64,000 bases of DNA, from contig NZ_AP025732.1 of NCBI RefSeq assembly GCF_023734775.1, forward strand, positions 248,001 to 312,000, given 5' to 3'. Shown here one piece after another: positions 18,960-27,520 of the stretch; the first letter of the stretch is position 1, and each line of letters begins with the position of its first letter. Source of the stretch: Nostoc cf. commune SO-36. Its GTDB lineage: Bacteria; Cyanobacteriota; Cyanobacteriia; Cyanobacteriales; Nostocaceae. The position numbers were made by a program, and so were the translations under genes. The notes under the pieces are model-generated. The model saw only the letters and a program-made list of their open reading frames with translations. It searched no databases and was not told the DNA's origin.

Positions 18960-19513
18960 GAAATACTGAAGTGTTAGAACAGGCAAAACAACAATGTAAC
19001 CCTGTAAAAACTCAATTAATTCAACATAACCTAAATCAACCTGAATTATTAGCGAATAAGTGTAAATTAACTGTTGATGCAATTGTCAGTTTTGAAACCT
19101 TGGAACATTTAATTAACCCTGCCTTTGTTATAGAGGAATTTTCTCAAATTCTCAAACCTGGAGGATTTCTGATCTGCTCCGTTCCCAATGTTTTATATGA
19201 ACCTCGTGATGTAGCTGGATTGCCATCCAATACTTGTCATAAGCATTTTTTTAGTTATAAATCGCTCTCTAATTTACTCGAAAAAAATGGATTTCAAATT
19301 AATTATCGAGTAGGTCAAGCTTGGTCAAACATTTTATTTAAGCGGGAGTCTCAGCTTTTACGCCATCGAGCAATTCGACAACGCATCGGAGATTATTCTT
19401 GCTTACATACTCCAGAAATTGTTCGCCACCTTGCCTACCTGATTGCTTACCCCACAGTTGAGGATGTGGATGGTTCATACTCATTAATCATTGTGGGGCA
19501 AAAGATTAGGTAG

Positions 19514-19843
19514 CTAGAGATTAACACTGGAAAGTAGAGGAAAACTGGCAACAGGTAACATTCCGAATGCTAGTAGTAATTAGACAAAAACTCAAATTGT
19601 CAATCTCCAAGGACGGAGATTTGGAGATTGAAGTTTTCAGAGGCTAGGGATTGGGTATGGGGCATTGCTCATTCTCCTTGTCCCGCATTTCTCACAAGCT
19701 CCCCTGCTCCCTTCGCGGGTGAAGTAATAAGTAATGAGTAATGAGTAAAGAATCTTACTTATTACTCATTACTTATTTAATTAATGAGATGTGGTGAGAA
19801 ATCCAGGCTTGTCCCTCCCCATCTCCCTAGTTCCTCAATATCC
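19514..19843. other. intergenic region with STRR-like inverted heptamers
   Basis: No gene. At about 19727-19778, aagtaatgagtaatgagtaa and its inverted partner ttactcattactt can form a hairpin between the convergent methyltransferase and antiporter genes, and may act as a bidirectional terminator. Confidence 0.5.
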
Positions 19844-21331
19844 TCAGATTTTTGACGACTTATACCCATCTGGGGCATCTTCTCGATTGCCAGCATTATT
19901 TGCGCCAGCCACGATTGATTGAGGTTGTTCTACGAGCAGCGATGTTCCAGTTACACCGTCTAAAATCAGTTTTTCTGAGTCTTTTACCACATTGTCTGAA
20001 TCTGGAAATACGAAACGTAACAGTGGCGGAGCTAAAAAGGTAGTGAAAATAACCATCATGATAATTGCTGCTCCTAGTGATTTAGAGAGAACACCACTGG
20101 CAGCACCAACACCAGCGAACACCAACCCGACTTCACCCCTTGGAATCATCCCCACACCGATCGCTAAACGGTTGATTTCCGGTTGACCAAACACGCTAAA
20201 GCCTGTGATCACTTTACCAATAATGGCTACTGCAATCAGGAAAGCTGCCATAATTAGACCTTCCCGATTGCTGGGGATTGCTGGGTTCAATACTCCCAAG
20301 TCAGTTTTTGCCCCAACAGTCACAAAGAAAATCGGTACTAGCATATCAGCAATGGGAACAACTTGCCTTTGCAGTTCTTTGCGCTTATCAGTTTCCTCTA
20401 GAACTAAACCCGCCGCAAAAGCTCCCAAAATTGCTTCTAACTGAATAATGGAGGCAAAGTATGCCATGACAAAGGCAAAGATAAATGCTGGTATCACCAA
20501 CTCGCCGCGTGTCTTGAGTTGATCAGCGATCGCCACAAAGGACTTATTGAAAACATTACCTAGTAGGATTGCTCCCAAAATAAAACCAGTGGCGCTGATA
20601 ATCAAATAAATCACTTTACTGACATCCACCACGCCATCTTTAGCTAGGCTGGCAACTACTGCTAAAACAATGATCCCCAGTACGTCGTCAATAACGGCAG
20701 CGCCCAGGATAATCTGCCCTTCTTTGGAATTGAGCCTTCCTAGTTCTGACAGCACTTTGGATGTAATACCAATACTAGTGGCGGTTAAAGCTGCCCCAGC
20801 GAAAATTGCTGGCACAGCACCGACACCAAACAAAGTCATTAGTCCCACAGTGCCTGCGGTAAAGGGTACTACTACCCCTACTACTGCCACAATCGAGGCT
20901 TGGATACCAACCGATATTAGGTCTTTTAAGTTCGACTCCAAGCCAATTTCAAATAGCAGAATAATCACACCCAGTTCTGCCAAAACAGAAACGACCTCTG
21001 ACTGTGCTTCAAATACTGCTGGAGTTGCTTCGGGAGTTAAACCGGCAGTAGTTTGCAAAAAAGTCATGACTAGAGAGTTAGAACTGTCTGTGCCACCTTC
21101 TGGAAACACCAACAGATGCAAAACTGAGATGCCTACTATCACACCTCCTAAGAGTTCACCTAAGACAGTTGGCAAACCCACTCGGTTAGATAATTCCCCA
21201 CCAACTTTACTTGCTAGGTAAATTACAACTAAACTCAGTAGTACTGCGGCTAGTACCATTGAACTATCTGCTGTTTCTGTTGTACTAGCCAGCAGGGGAA
21301 AATATACGTTTACTGCATCTAAAAATTGCAT
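19844..21331 (-). CDS. cation:proton antiporter, CPA2 family
   Basis: Membrane antiporter of 495 aa with about 12-13 hydrophobic segments, related to NapA/KefB-type exchangers. The core motif GAAVIDDVLGIIVLAVV at about residues 210-226 contains the DD ion-binding pair. ELGVIILLFEIGLE at about 117-130 and GMIPRGEVGLVFAGVG at about 392-407 are characteristic. The N-terminal YLASKVGGELSNRVGLPTVLGELLGGVIVG is the usual first signature. The soluble C-terminal tail is short (about 60 aa) and has no RCK domain. Single gene, divergent spacing. It is the second of three antiporters in this window. Confidence 0.9.
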   Translation of the reverse strand: MQFLDAVNVYFPLLASTTETADSSMVLAAVLLSLVVIYLASKVGGELSNRVGLPTVLGELLGGVIVGISVLHLLVFPEGGTDSSNSLVMTFLQTTAGLTPEATPAVFEAQSEVVSVLAELGVIILLFEIGLESNLKDLISVGIQASIVAVVGVVVPFTAGTVGLMTLFGVGAVPAIFAGAALTATSIGITSKVLSELGRLNSKEGQIILGAAVIDDVLGIIVLAVVASLAKDGVVDVSKVIYLIISATGFILGAILLGNVFNKSFVAIADQLKTRGELVIPAFIFAFVMAYFASIIQLEAILGAFAAGLVLEETDKRKELQRQVVPIADMLVPIFFVTVGAKTDLGVLNPAIPSNREGLIMAAFLIAVAIIGKVITGFSVFGQPEINRLAIGVGMIPRGEVGLVFAGVGAASGVLSKSLGAAIIMMVIFTTFLAPPLLRFVFPDSDNVVKDSEKLILDGVTGTSLLVEQPQSIVAGANNAGNREDAPDGYKSSKI

Positions 21332-21525
21332 GTGTTCTGCAAAAATCCTAATGTGTTCTGCGAAAATCCTTCTCTTTCTTTTTACTCCTTTATGGAAAGC
21401 AACATATATTCACGTATATACGCATTGCTCATAGCAGGAATAAATTAATTTGAATTTGTACTATCAATCAACTCAATCAGCCGTTGCCAGTAAAAATCGG
21501 ATATTGGGACAGATGTTTATTTAAC

Positions 21526-21972
21526 TTACGTCAGTTGTCGTGCTTCTTGAATCCACTGTGCCATCAGCCCAGAGTTGCGGTATATGTGCTGAGGTTGTTG
21601 CTGTGTCGTTGTTACTTGAAAGCGTAAAACTCGCCTTTGGAGGTCATGCATTGGTAATTGAGCTAGTTGATTAACAGAGCAGATACCAACGTGAAGCAGC
21701 AAGCCACAATATTCACAACCGACCGATGGTAGCCGGGAAAAATCTGCTAATGCAACCCATTTATGAATATGCTGAATATGTATCTGCATTTGAGCAGCTA
21801 AGTTTTGTTTGGCTAACTCGTTACGGGTTTTTTGCAAAAGTTGGAATGTAGTTTCGATACCACAGTCTTTGAATTTCTGAGAATCTTCAGGGGTGATTCC
21901 TGGCAAAGATTCAATTTGCCAGTTTCTTTGAAGATCCAGCTTAGTTTGAGGTGTTTTGCGTGTGCTTACCAT
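21526..21972 (-). CDS. DUF4332 domain protein
   Basis: Small soluble protein of 148 aa, resembling the cyanobacterial DUF4332 family, which contains helix-hairpin-helix-like repeats. Landmarks are LPGITPEDSQKFKDCGIETT at about residues 19-38 and LPSVGCEYCGLLLHVGI at about 80-96, two repeats of a 'site of a helix-hairpin' type (LxGI...GI). The second also has a Cys pair. Nucleic-acid binding is an inference only. On the same strand, about 340 bases upstream, lies the second copy of the RNA-like element. Confidence 0.7.
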   Translation of the reverse strand: MVSTRKTPQTKLDLQRNWQIESLPGITPEDSQKFKDCGIETTFQLLQKTRNELAKQNLAAQMQIHIQHIHKWVALADFSRLPSVGCEYCGLLLHVGICSVNQLAQLPMHDLQRRVLRFQVTTTQQQPQHIYRNSGLMAQWIQEARQLT

Positions 21973-22312
21973 TGTTGTTGTAGTTAATATGTGTATGTTT
22001 AATTACCCAAAAACTTGAGTGCAATCTCAGCTCATAGTTTTTTTGGGAGTAATGTTCTTGTGGTTTGTTGAATCAATGTCTGTAGAACAGCCAAAGCTTT
22101 AAAACGGCTTAGTTGGTGTTGCCTAACTGCATATATGGTGCGATCGCCTTACCTCTACACTTAAAGCTTGCTACGTGTAGGGTTCTGTAGTAGAGAGGTA
22201 CAAAGTTTACCATCACTCACATTGCCAAAACCAATACCGTATCAAGAAAATAGAGATGAGTCTCTACTTGAAGATGATTAATTCTTGAAACCACATAGAA
22301 CACTTCAGATGC
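21973..22312. other. intergenic leader region of the DUF4332 gene
   Basis: 340 bases with no gene, between the DUF4332 start and the RNA-like element. I see nothing further that I can support. Confidence 0.35.
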
Positions 22313-22458
22313 AGACTTCTGCTGCCTACACCAAAGCACTCAGGGCGGAGTAATCTGATTTATTCTACTCGAGTATAGAGCTGGGAATACCCGCAACAGC
22401 CAATTAGAGGCGGTGAAGAGTACCCCACAAGGCAGTTTTGCCATCATTTTTGGGGGTG
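22313..22458 (-). ncRNA. candidate structured RNA, copy 2
   Basis: Reverse-complement homologue of 13468-13598, about 146 bases, slightly longer because of extra bases around ctcgagtag in the middle. Conserved helices and blocks are as described for copy 1. Base changes inside the small hairpin (gcctcaaaggggc versus gcctctaattggc) keep the outer pairing, which argues for selection on structure. It is oriented toward the DUF4332 gene; the DUF1622 gene diverges on the other side. Confidence 0.5.
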
Positions 22459-22705
22459 TCTCACAAAAGTTATCAATTCTATGATAGGCGATCGCGGTGA
22501 TTATGGCTATAGTTCATCTAATCTAAGTTCTCGACCAAATCATCGCCGAACTCAGTCTTTCCTACTCAGTCGTTTTGTTATTGTATGGGCTAGGAACATG
22601 AAAAAATCTTAGTGGAGCCTTACGGAAAGTAAACCTTATCTACGGGCAGCATTCTTCAAACACCAATTCAAATGAGCTAGAAAACGAACTGAAAGGAGCT
22701 TTGCT

Positions 22706-23098
22706 ATGGTTGAGATTATCAAACCCTTTGCAGAATGGTGTTCAGCAATAATTGAAGCATTCGGTATCGGTATCATTGCTGCCTTTGCAGTTTATTCTAT
22801 AGTCATGTCTATCGTGCGTCTGCTCAAACGAAGGCAGATCAATACGATCATTAAAGAGGGAAGACAAAATCTGGGACGTGGACTTTTGGCAGGATTAGAA
22901 TTTTTGGTGGCCAGCGACATCATTCACACCGTTGCTGTAAACTTGACTTTTGAAACCATAGGCGTGCTGTCCATCATTGTGCTGATTCGTACATTCCTAA
23001 GCTTTACGCTAGAGCTGGAATTGACTGGCCATGTGGCCTTGGCAAAACGAAAAAAAATCTTAAGTAATCAGGGTTCAATGCCTGTAGAACTAGAATGA
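22706..23098 (+). CDS. DUF1622 family membrane protein
   Basis: Small integral membrane protein of 130 aa with the DUF1622 layout: a hydrophobic helix at about residues 14-38, a charged loop RLLKRRQINTIIKEGRQNLGRGLL, then two helices at about 60-105 containing GLEFLVASDIIHTVAVNLT. Function unknown; related proteins are found across bacteria. The start has a GAAAGGAG ribosome-binding sequence. The glutamate in GLEFLVASDI is a conserved feature of the family as I recall it. Confidence 0.8.
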   Translation: MVEIIKPFAEWCSAIIEAFGIGIIAAFAVYSIVMSIVRLLKRRQINTIIKEGRQNLGRGLLAGLEFLVASDIIHTVAVNLTFETIGVLSIIVLIRTFLSFTLELELTGHVALAKRKKILSNQGSMPVELE

Positions 23099-23109
23099 AT
23101 ACGCCTTAA

Positions 23110-23640
23110 AGAAGTGAGCTTGGCAAAATTTGCGTTAATAAAATAGGCTCAGGCTTTTGAGGAAGCATTTTTAACATTTCACTGCCATATCGAAAACCCA
23201 TGTCATTGAGTTTGAGATGAAAGATATACCGATGTGTCGCTCTTGCGTTTTAACTGAATTGGTAGATGATTAGAATTAGTTTCTGGTAGAAACTCTGTAA
23301 TTCCTTGCACTAACCCCAAAACGATCGCTTGAAATATGTAATATCATGTCCGCTTGATTACTTACTAAACTCCAAGAACCCCACCCCGCCAAAGCTATGC
23401 TTTGTCTCCCCTCCCCGCAGGCGGGGAGGGGCTGGGGGTGGGGTGCAATGACTGTGGAAATCATAACTAATTATGCGGACATGATATAAGTCAGTTGATT
23501 GGGATCTTTGGTGCTAGCTGGTAATTGAGCGATCGCCCAAAATAAATATGTAGTGAAAGCATCATTTGTTCCTAAAACAAAAGCCATACCACCACCTGAA
23601 GTCAAACAAAGCTGTTACTTTGACTAAGGATAACCTAGTA
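23110..23640 (-). pseudogene. decayed genes including the start of uppP, split by a MITE
   Basis: On the minus strand the bases before 23340 encode QAIVLGLVQGITEFLP, the very characteristic N-terminus of undecaprenyl-diphosphatase UppP (BacA), followed by a few more residues and then stops. Beyond the MITE, 23490-23590 reads SGGGMAFVLGTNDAFTTYLF and FWAIAQLPAST in one frame, from an unrecognised upstream protein. Only remnants remain, so neither is functional. UppP recycles the lipid carrier for peptidoglycan; an intact copy must exist elsewhere in the genome. Confidence 0.55.
23341..23487. mobile_element. MITE-like element, ends atatcatgtccgc
   Basis: A 147-bp element with perfect 13-bp terminal inverted repeats, atatcatgtccgc at 23341-23353 and gcggacatgatat at 23475-23487. 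Partial similarity continues inward (attactta versus attagtta). The interior holds a strong hairpin ccctccccgc/gcggggaggg. No coding capacity. It sits inside gene remnants on the minus strand. Confidence 0.75.
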
Positions 23641-23663
23641 AGGGTTCTATTCCAGGGTGATTT

Positions 23664-24944
23664 ATGAGCATAGATGAAGGTAGACCAGTTAAGCACAGTC
23701 GTTTGATTGCTGCATCTCCTATTTACTACGGTTGGGTGGTTTTGATGGCTGGCACACTAGGGATGCTGATGACAACCCCCGGCCAAACGGTAGGGATTTC
23801 TGTATTCCTCGACAAAATCATTGCTGAACTTGGCCTTACCCGTTCAACCGTTTCCTTGCTGTACATGATGGGGACTTTGGGAGGCTCTTTTTCTCTGCCA
23901 TTTATTGGACGCTTCATTGATCGCAAAGGGCCACGTTACGCGGTAGTGGCGATCGCCTTTTTATTTGCCCTCGCCTGTGTAGGGATGGGATTTGTACAAG
24001 GTTTCATCACATTAGGATTAGGTTTTATCGCTATTCGCGGCTTGGGACAAGGAGCTTTGGGCTTAGTAAGCATCAATGTCATTAATCTCTGGTTTGTCAG
24101 AAGACGCGGTTTAGCCATCAGCTTATCTGGAATTGGTTTCGCTTTTGGAGTGGCGATTTTTCCCTTATTGATTGAGTTTCTCATTGCTCAATTTGGTTGG
24201 CGACTAGCGTACATGATTCTTGGTGGAGTCGTTGCAGTTACCATTCTCCCCATCGGCGCTTTGATTTACCGCGAACAACCAGAACGCTATGGTTTACAAC
24301 CAGATAGCAAAGTTATGGTTACACAAACCCAACTCCCAGAGGAAGCCAACTATACATTAGCTACAGCACGTCGCACCTTTACTTTTTGGTTGTTTGCTGC
24401 GGGAAATTTTTGTGTAGCTGCTTTAGGAACGGGGTTAATTTTCCATCATTACTCGATTATGGCAGCTTCAGGGATCGAGCGTTCCGTCGCTGCTATTGTA
24501 TTTGTCCCCTTTGGCTTTGTCACAGCAGCTACCAATTTTGTTACAGGCATACTCATCGATAGGATTTCACCCCGCTTGCTCCTGGGTGTTATGCTCATAC
24601 TGCTATGCGCTGCCTTACTTATGGCAGTGAGAGTCACTGGTGCTGAGTCAATGCTTGCTTATGGCTGTTTGCTTGGTCTAATGCAAGGAATGAGTGGAGT
24701 TATTCAAGCTGGGGTTTACGCCTATTATTTTGGGCGATCGCATCTGGGATCAATTAGCGGTTTAGCAACGACTATCACTGTTGCAGGTACGGCATTTGGC
24801 CCGGTGTTGTTTGCTACAGGATTTGATAACTTTGGTAGTTATGCGCCAATTCTGGGATTTTCTATCATATTGCCTTTAGCGATCGCTTTAACTGCATTTT
24901 GGGTTGAAATGGGCACAGAAAACAAGTTCAGTCACCTAAAATAA
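23664..24944 (+). CDS. MFS transporter (OFA/monocarboxylate-like)
   Basis: Major facilitator of 426 aa with 12 hydrophobic segments. The N-terminal half begins YYGWVVLMAGTLGM, a signature of the OFA/MCT-like groups, and has the loop 2-3 motif GRFIDRKGPR at about residues 83-92 and RGLGQGALGL. The second half has the matching GILIDRISPRLLLG. The substrate is not clear; OFA relatives carry monocarboxylates or oxalate. It is followed 34 bases later by an ACR3-like carrier on the same strand, so the two are probably one operon. Confidence 0.82.
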   Translation: MSIDEGRPVKHSRLIAASPIYYGWVVLMAGTLGMLMTTPGQTVGISVFLDKIIAELGLTRSTVSLLYMMGTLGGSFSLPFIGRFIDRKGPRYAVVAIAFLFALACVGMGFVQGFITLGLGFIAIRGLGQGALGLVSINVINLWFVRRRGLAISLSGIGFAFGVAIFPLLIEFLIAQFGWRLAYMILGGVVAVTILPIGALIYREQPERYGLQPDSKVMVTQTQLPEEANYTLATARRTFTFWLFAAGNFCVAALGTGLIFHHYSIMAASGIERSVAAIVFVPFGFVTAATNFVTGILIDRISPRLLLGVMLILLCAALLMAVRVTGAESMLAYGCLLGLMQGMSGVIQAGVYAYYFGRSHLGSISGLATTITVAGTAFGPVLFATGFDNFGSYAPILGFSIILPLAIALTAFWVEMGTENKFSHLK

Positions 24945-24978
24945 GTTAGACCAAAAAATTTGCCAGCCGATTCATTAA

Positions 24979-25941
24979 ATGGAGGTATCTAACTTGAAGT
25001 GGACTGAAAAATTCCAATCTTTATTAGTTATTGCTGCTATTTTTATTGGGTTAGCATTAGGACAAATTACTTGGTTTTCTAAAAATGCTATTTATTTGAT
25101 TGTCCCTGCTTTAATAGTAATGCTGTATGGAGTATTTATGAATACTCCACTTAATCGCTTGGGTAATGCGTTGCAAAATTATAAAGTAACAGGATTGAGT
25201 CTAGGGATAAACTTTCTCTGGACTCCTTTTTTTGCTTGGGGATTAGGAGCAATTTTCCTCAGAGATACTCCCGACCTCTGGGTAGGACTGATTATGTTGA
25301 TGGTTACGCCTTGTACGGATTGGTATCTTATTTTTACCAGGATTGCCAAAGGAGATGTTAATCTTGCCACTGCCTTACTCCCGTGGAATTTGCTTTTACA
25401 GGTGATTTTATTGCCGATTTACTTACTAATATTTGCTGGTAAATTGGTCAGTATCAATACATTATTTATGCTCGAAAACGTGGTATTAGTTTTAGCCCTG
25501 CCTTTGTTTTTAGCGTTGATTTCTAAAAAATTGATTCAAAAAAATAATCGTCTGGGACAGCGAATTGTGCTGAAGATAGCAGCGAATCAAACTGTATTTC
25601 TCGCTATAGCGATCGCGGCTATGTTTGCTTCCCAAGGGCAGATTTTGATGCAACGACCAGATTTACTCCTGAAAATGCTGATGCCTGTATTGATTTTCTT
25701 TGGTGTTAATTTCTGGTTAGGGCAATTAATTGGACACTTAGCTAAATTTAGCTACGAAGAAGTTGCTTGCTTTAACTGTACCACCCTTGCCCGTAATTCA
25801 CCCATTGCCTTAGCGATCGCTACTTCTACTTTTGGGGAACGTCCCTTAATTGCCCTTGCCTTAGTGATCGGGCCTTTGATTGAACTTCCTGTGATGGTTT
25901 TAGTTTCCCAGTCGTTACTGTGGCTACGTTATCAAAAGTGA
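24979..25941 (+). CDS. ACR3/arsenite-permease-like carrier (BASS superfamily)
   Basis: Integral membrane protein of 320 aa with about ten hydrophobic segments, resembling proteins often labelled arsenic resistance protein. The motif MLMVTPCTDWYLIFTRIAKGD at about residues 106-126 corresponds to the conserved Cys-containing segment of ACR3 (PCTxM in true arsenite exporters), and FNCTTLARNSPIALAIA near 260-276 matches the C-terminal half of the family. No ArsR regulator or arsenate reductase lies nearby, so arsenite as substrate is uncertain; a bile-acid-type Na+ symporter is the alternative. Confidence 0.7.
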   Translation: MEVSNLKWTEKFQSLLVIAAIFIGLALGQITWFSKNAIYLIVPALIVMLYGVFMNTPLNRLGNALQNYKVTGLSLGINFLWTPFFAWGLGAIFLRDTPDLWVGLIMLMVTPCTDWYLIFTRIAKGDVNLATALLPWNLLLQVILLPIYLLIFAGKLVSINTLFMLENVVLVLALPLFLALISKKLIQKNNRLGQRIVLKIAANQTVFLAIAIAAMFASQGQILMQRPDLLLKMLMPVLIFFGVNFWLGQLIGHLAKFSYEEVACFNCTTLARNSPIALAIATSTFGERPLIALALVIGPLIELPVMVLVSQSLLWLRYQK

Positions 25942-26605
25942 TGCAAAAAGTATGATTGGCAGTTTTCGATTAAATATCCATCTCGTGTTAAACTATCAAT
26001 CATTCACTCAAACACTTAAATTTGCCCGTGCAGACCATCTCAATGAAATCCATTGATGATTCCCAGAAGGGCGCTAAAAAGTTAACAGCTACCTTGAGCC
26101 AGGAATTGCAAAAAGTATATCGCAGTCAAATACAACTATAGCTGCTGGCAGTCCCCCATAAACAAGATTTATAGAAACTAGGCTACCTGTGAAGTAATCG
26201 ATCAATTCAGCGATCGCTACAGATGTCGTTGGATTGTTCAATAAGACAAAAAATAACGATTTGAAACTTTTTTATGAGTCAAGTTATTTAACTTTATTCG
26301 TTATTTAGGCATGAGGTTAATTAGGTTTTTCAAAAACTAAGATTCTCATTCTGTCCAATATCCATTCTTTAAAAGACTAGCTTGAAGAATTGGATAGTAA
26401 TCAACATTTTCCATCGGACTATTTTGCTACTTCACAGGTACTTTAGAAAGCTCTCCACTTGCTGAACTATACCAAGTATAGGACTCATATTTGATTTTTG
26501 AAAAAACTCTGTACACTCAAAAAGTTTTTTTTCCTACTCCCCACTCCCAGCCTACGCAAATAATTTCAGTAATCAAACCGGATTCCTATAGCACTTAAAG
26601 CAACT
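25942..26605. other. intergenic region, no gene
   Basis: 660 bases, A/T-rich with a few HIP1 sites. I see no coding frame longer than a few dozen codons with protein-like content, and no clear repeat. Confidence 0.4.
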
Positions 26606-26950
26606 ATGGAACTCATATTAGATGAATTTGCCGAGCTTTGTCTGACAGAACTTTGCGATCGCTATACGCGCCTGGGCGATCGCACTCAACCTTATGATTG
26701 CGGCACAACTCAATACTTTCCCAAAATTGTAGAAAAATTTGGAGAAATATCCTATTCCACAATTGAGGAGATTGCTCAACATTTACAGTCCAAAGGTTAC
26801 ATAAAGGTGATAACTCGTCGGATGGGAAATGTAGCTCAAATTCAGATTACCCCATTTGGCATTATGACTGTTGAATCTGGCGGTGTAACTGGAGTGATTG
26901 ACCAGTATCGTCACGAGCAGTTGCGCTTTTTAAAATGCACATTGCTCTGA
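26606..26950 (+). CDS. small hypothetical protein, paralogue of the gene next to rca
   Basis: Protein of 114 aa aligned over its whole length with the 109-aa product at 38630-38959: shared blocks are IxQHLQSKG, ITPFGxxTVESGGxTGxIxQYR and an N-terminal LxELAxxCLxxxxD. The middle (FGEISYSTIEEIAQHLQSKGYIKVI) reads like a winged-helix DNA-binding domain followed by a small beta wing, but there is no established function that I know of. The gene stands alone after 660 bases of non-coding DNA. Confidence 0.65.
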   Translation: MELILDEFAELCLTELCDRYTRLGDRTQPYDCGTTQYFPKIVEKFGEISYSTIEEIAQHLQSKGYIKVITRRMGNVAQIQITPFGIMTVESGGVTGVIDQYRHEQLRFLKCTLL

Positions 26951-27080
26951 TTTATTCAAGCCATCATCAAATAAAACTATTTAAACAAAACTACTAGCAA
27001 AATTTAATATCTGTCACTTTCTATTCACGTTTGTGGCTAATACTAGAGTCAACAGAATAGACAAAAAGGAGTATTGTATT

Positions 27081-27223
27081 ATGTTTCTCTCTGATTCTCC
27101 TTTTGAATCACTTACTAGCAGGATAATTAAATTCTTACCAGACTCTACTTATAAGCCTTTAAACGAGAAGATTTTATTTCCCATTAGAATCCACTATCTC
27201 ACTCAAATACTTGCTCCCTAATA
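27081..27223 (+). pseudogene. 5' fragment of a methyltransferase gene (copy A)
   Basis: Reads MFLSDSPFESLTSRIIKF and ILFPIRIHYLTQILAP, then a stop. The region from about 26977 to 27222, including the sequence upstream of the start, is closely similar to 34592-34840, where the gene continues into a SAM-binding domain. Here everything after the first 46 codons is missing. A ribosome-binding sequence aaaaagga precedes the ATG in both copies. Confidence 0.7.
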
Positions 27224-27520
27224 TTTATTAAATAGCGATTTTATCTAATTTATCTAACTGTAGAAGAAAATACAGTTTAATTGCCGAGGATGCTGTATTA
27301 AGAGTTTAACTTATCTAATCTATAGAAAGTCTACTGTCAAAAATAACTTAATTTTCATGATATCTTTATAAAAACTTTAAAAGTATCTCACTATTATTCT
27401 GGATAAGTAAATAGGATAAGAACAGCTTTAAATACTGTTCATCACTAGCAAACTGTCTATAGGTAATGTGATTGGTTATTTAATCATCTTTCATCTGTAT
27501 GGCAAATAATATATATACTT
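27224..27520. other. A/T-rich intergenic region
   Basis: No gene or repeat seen. It probably arose by truncation of methyltransferase copy A. Confidence 0.35.

Larger units (their letters stand above)
17530..19513 (+). pseudogene. class I SAM methyltransferase gene interrupted by an insertion sequence
   Basis: The gene is in two parts, 17530-17787 and 18968-19513, separated by an ISKra4-like element. Part one holds IADIACGVGYGLAEL, the SAM-binding glycine motif, and the acidic VIGVDGNT. Part two continues EVLEQAKQQ and has AIVSFETLEHL and LKPGGFLICSVPN, motifs of a small-molecule methyltransferase. With the element and one copy of the 8-bp duplication removed, the reading frame is continuous and gives 267 aa of normal family length. 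The present gene is inactive. It was probably in an operon with the antiporter upstream. Confidence 0.88.

Noticed and set aside
20670..21221. 183-codon frame antisense to the CPA2 antiporter
   Set aside because: Rich in P, S, T and K with no domain; a mirror of the antiporter's codon pattern.
24979..25941. Arsenic-resistance operon
   Set aside because: The carrier resembles ACR3, but no arsR, arsC or arsH gene is present near it, so the operon claim is not supported.
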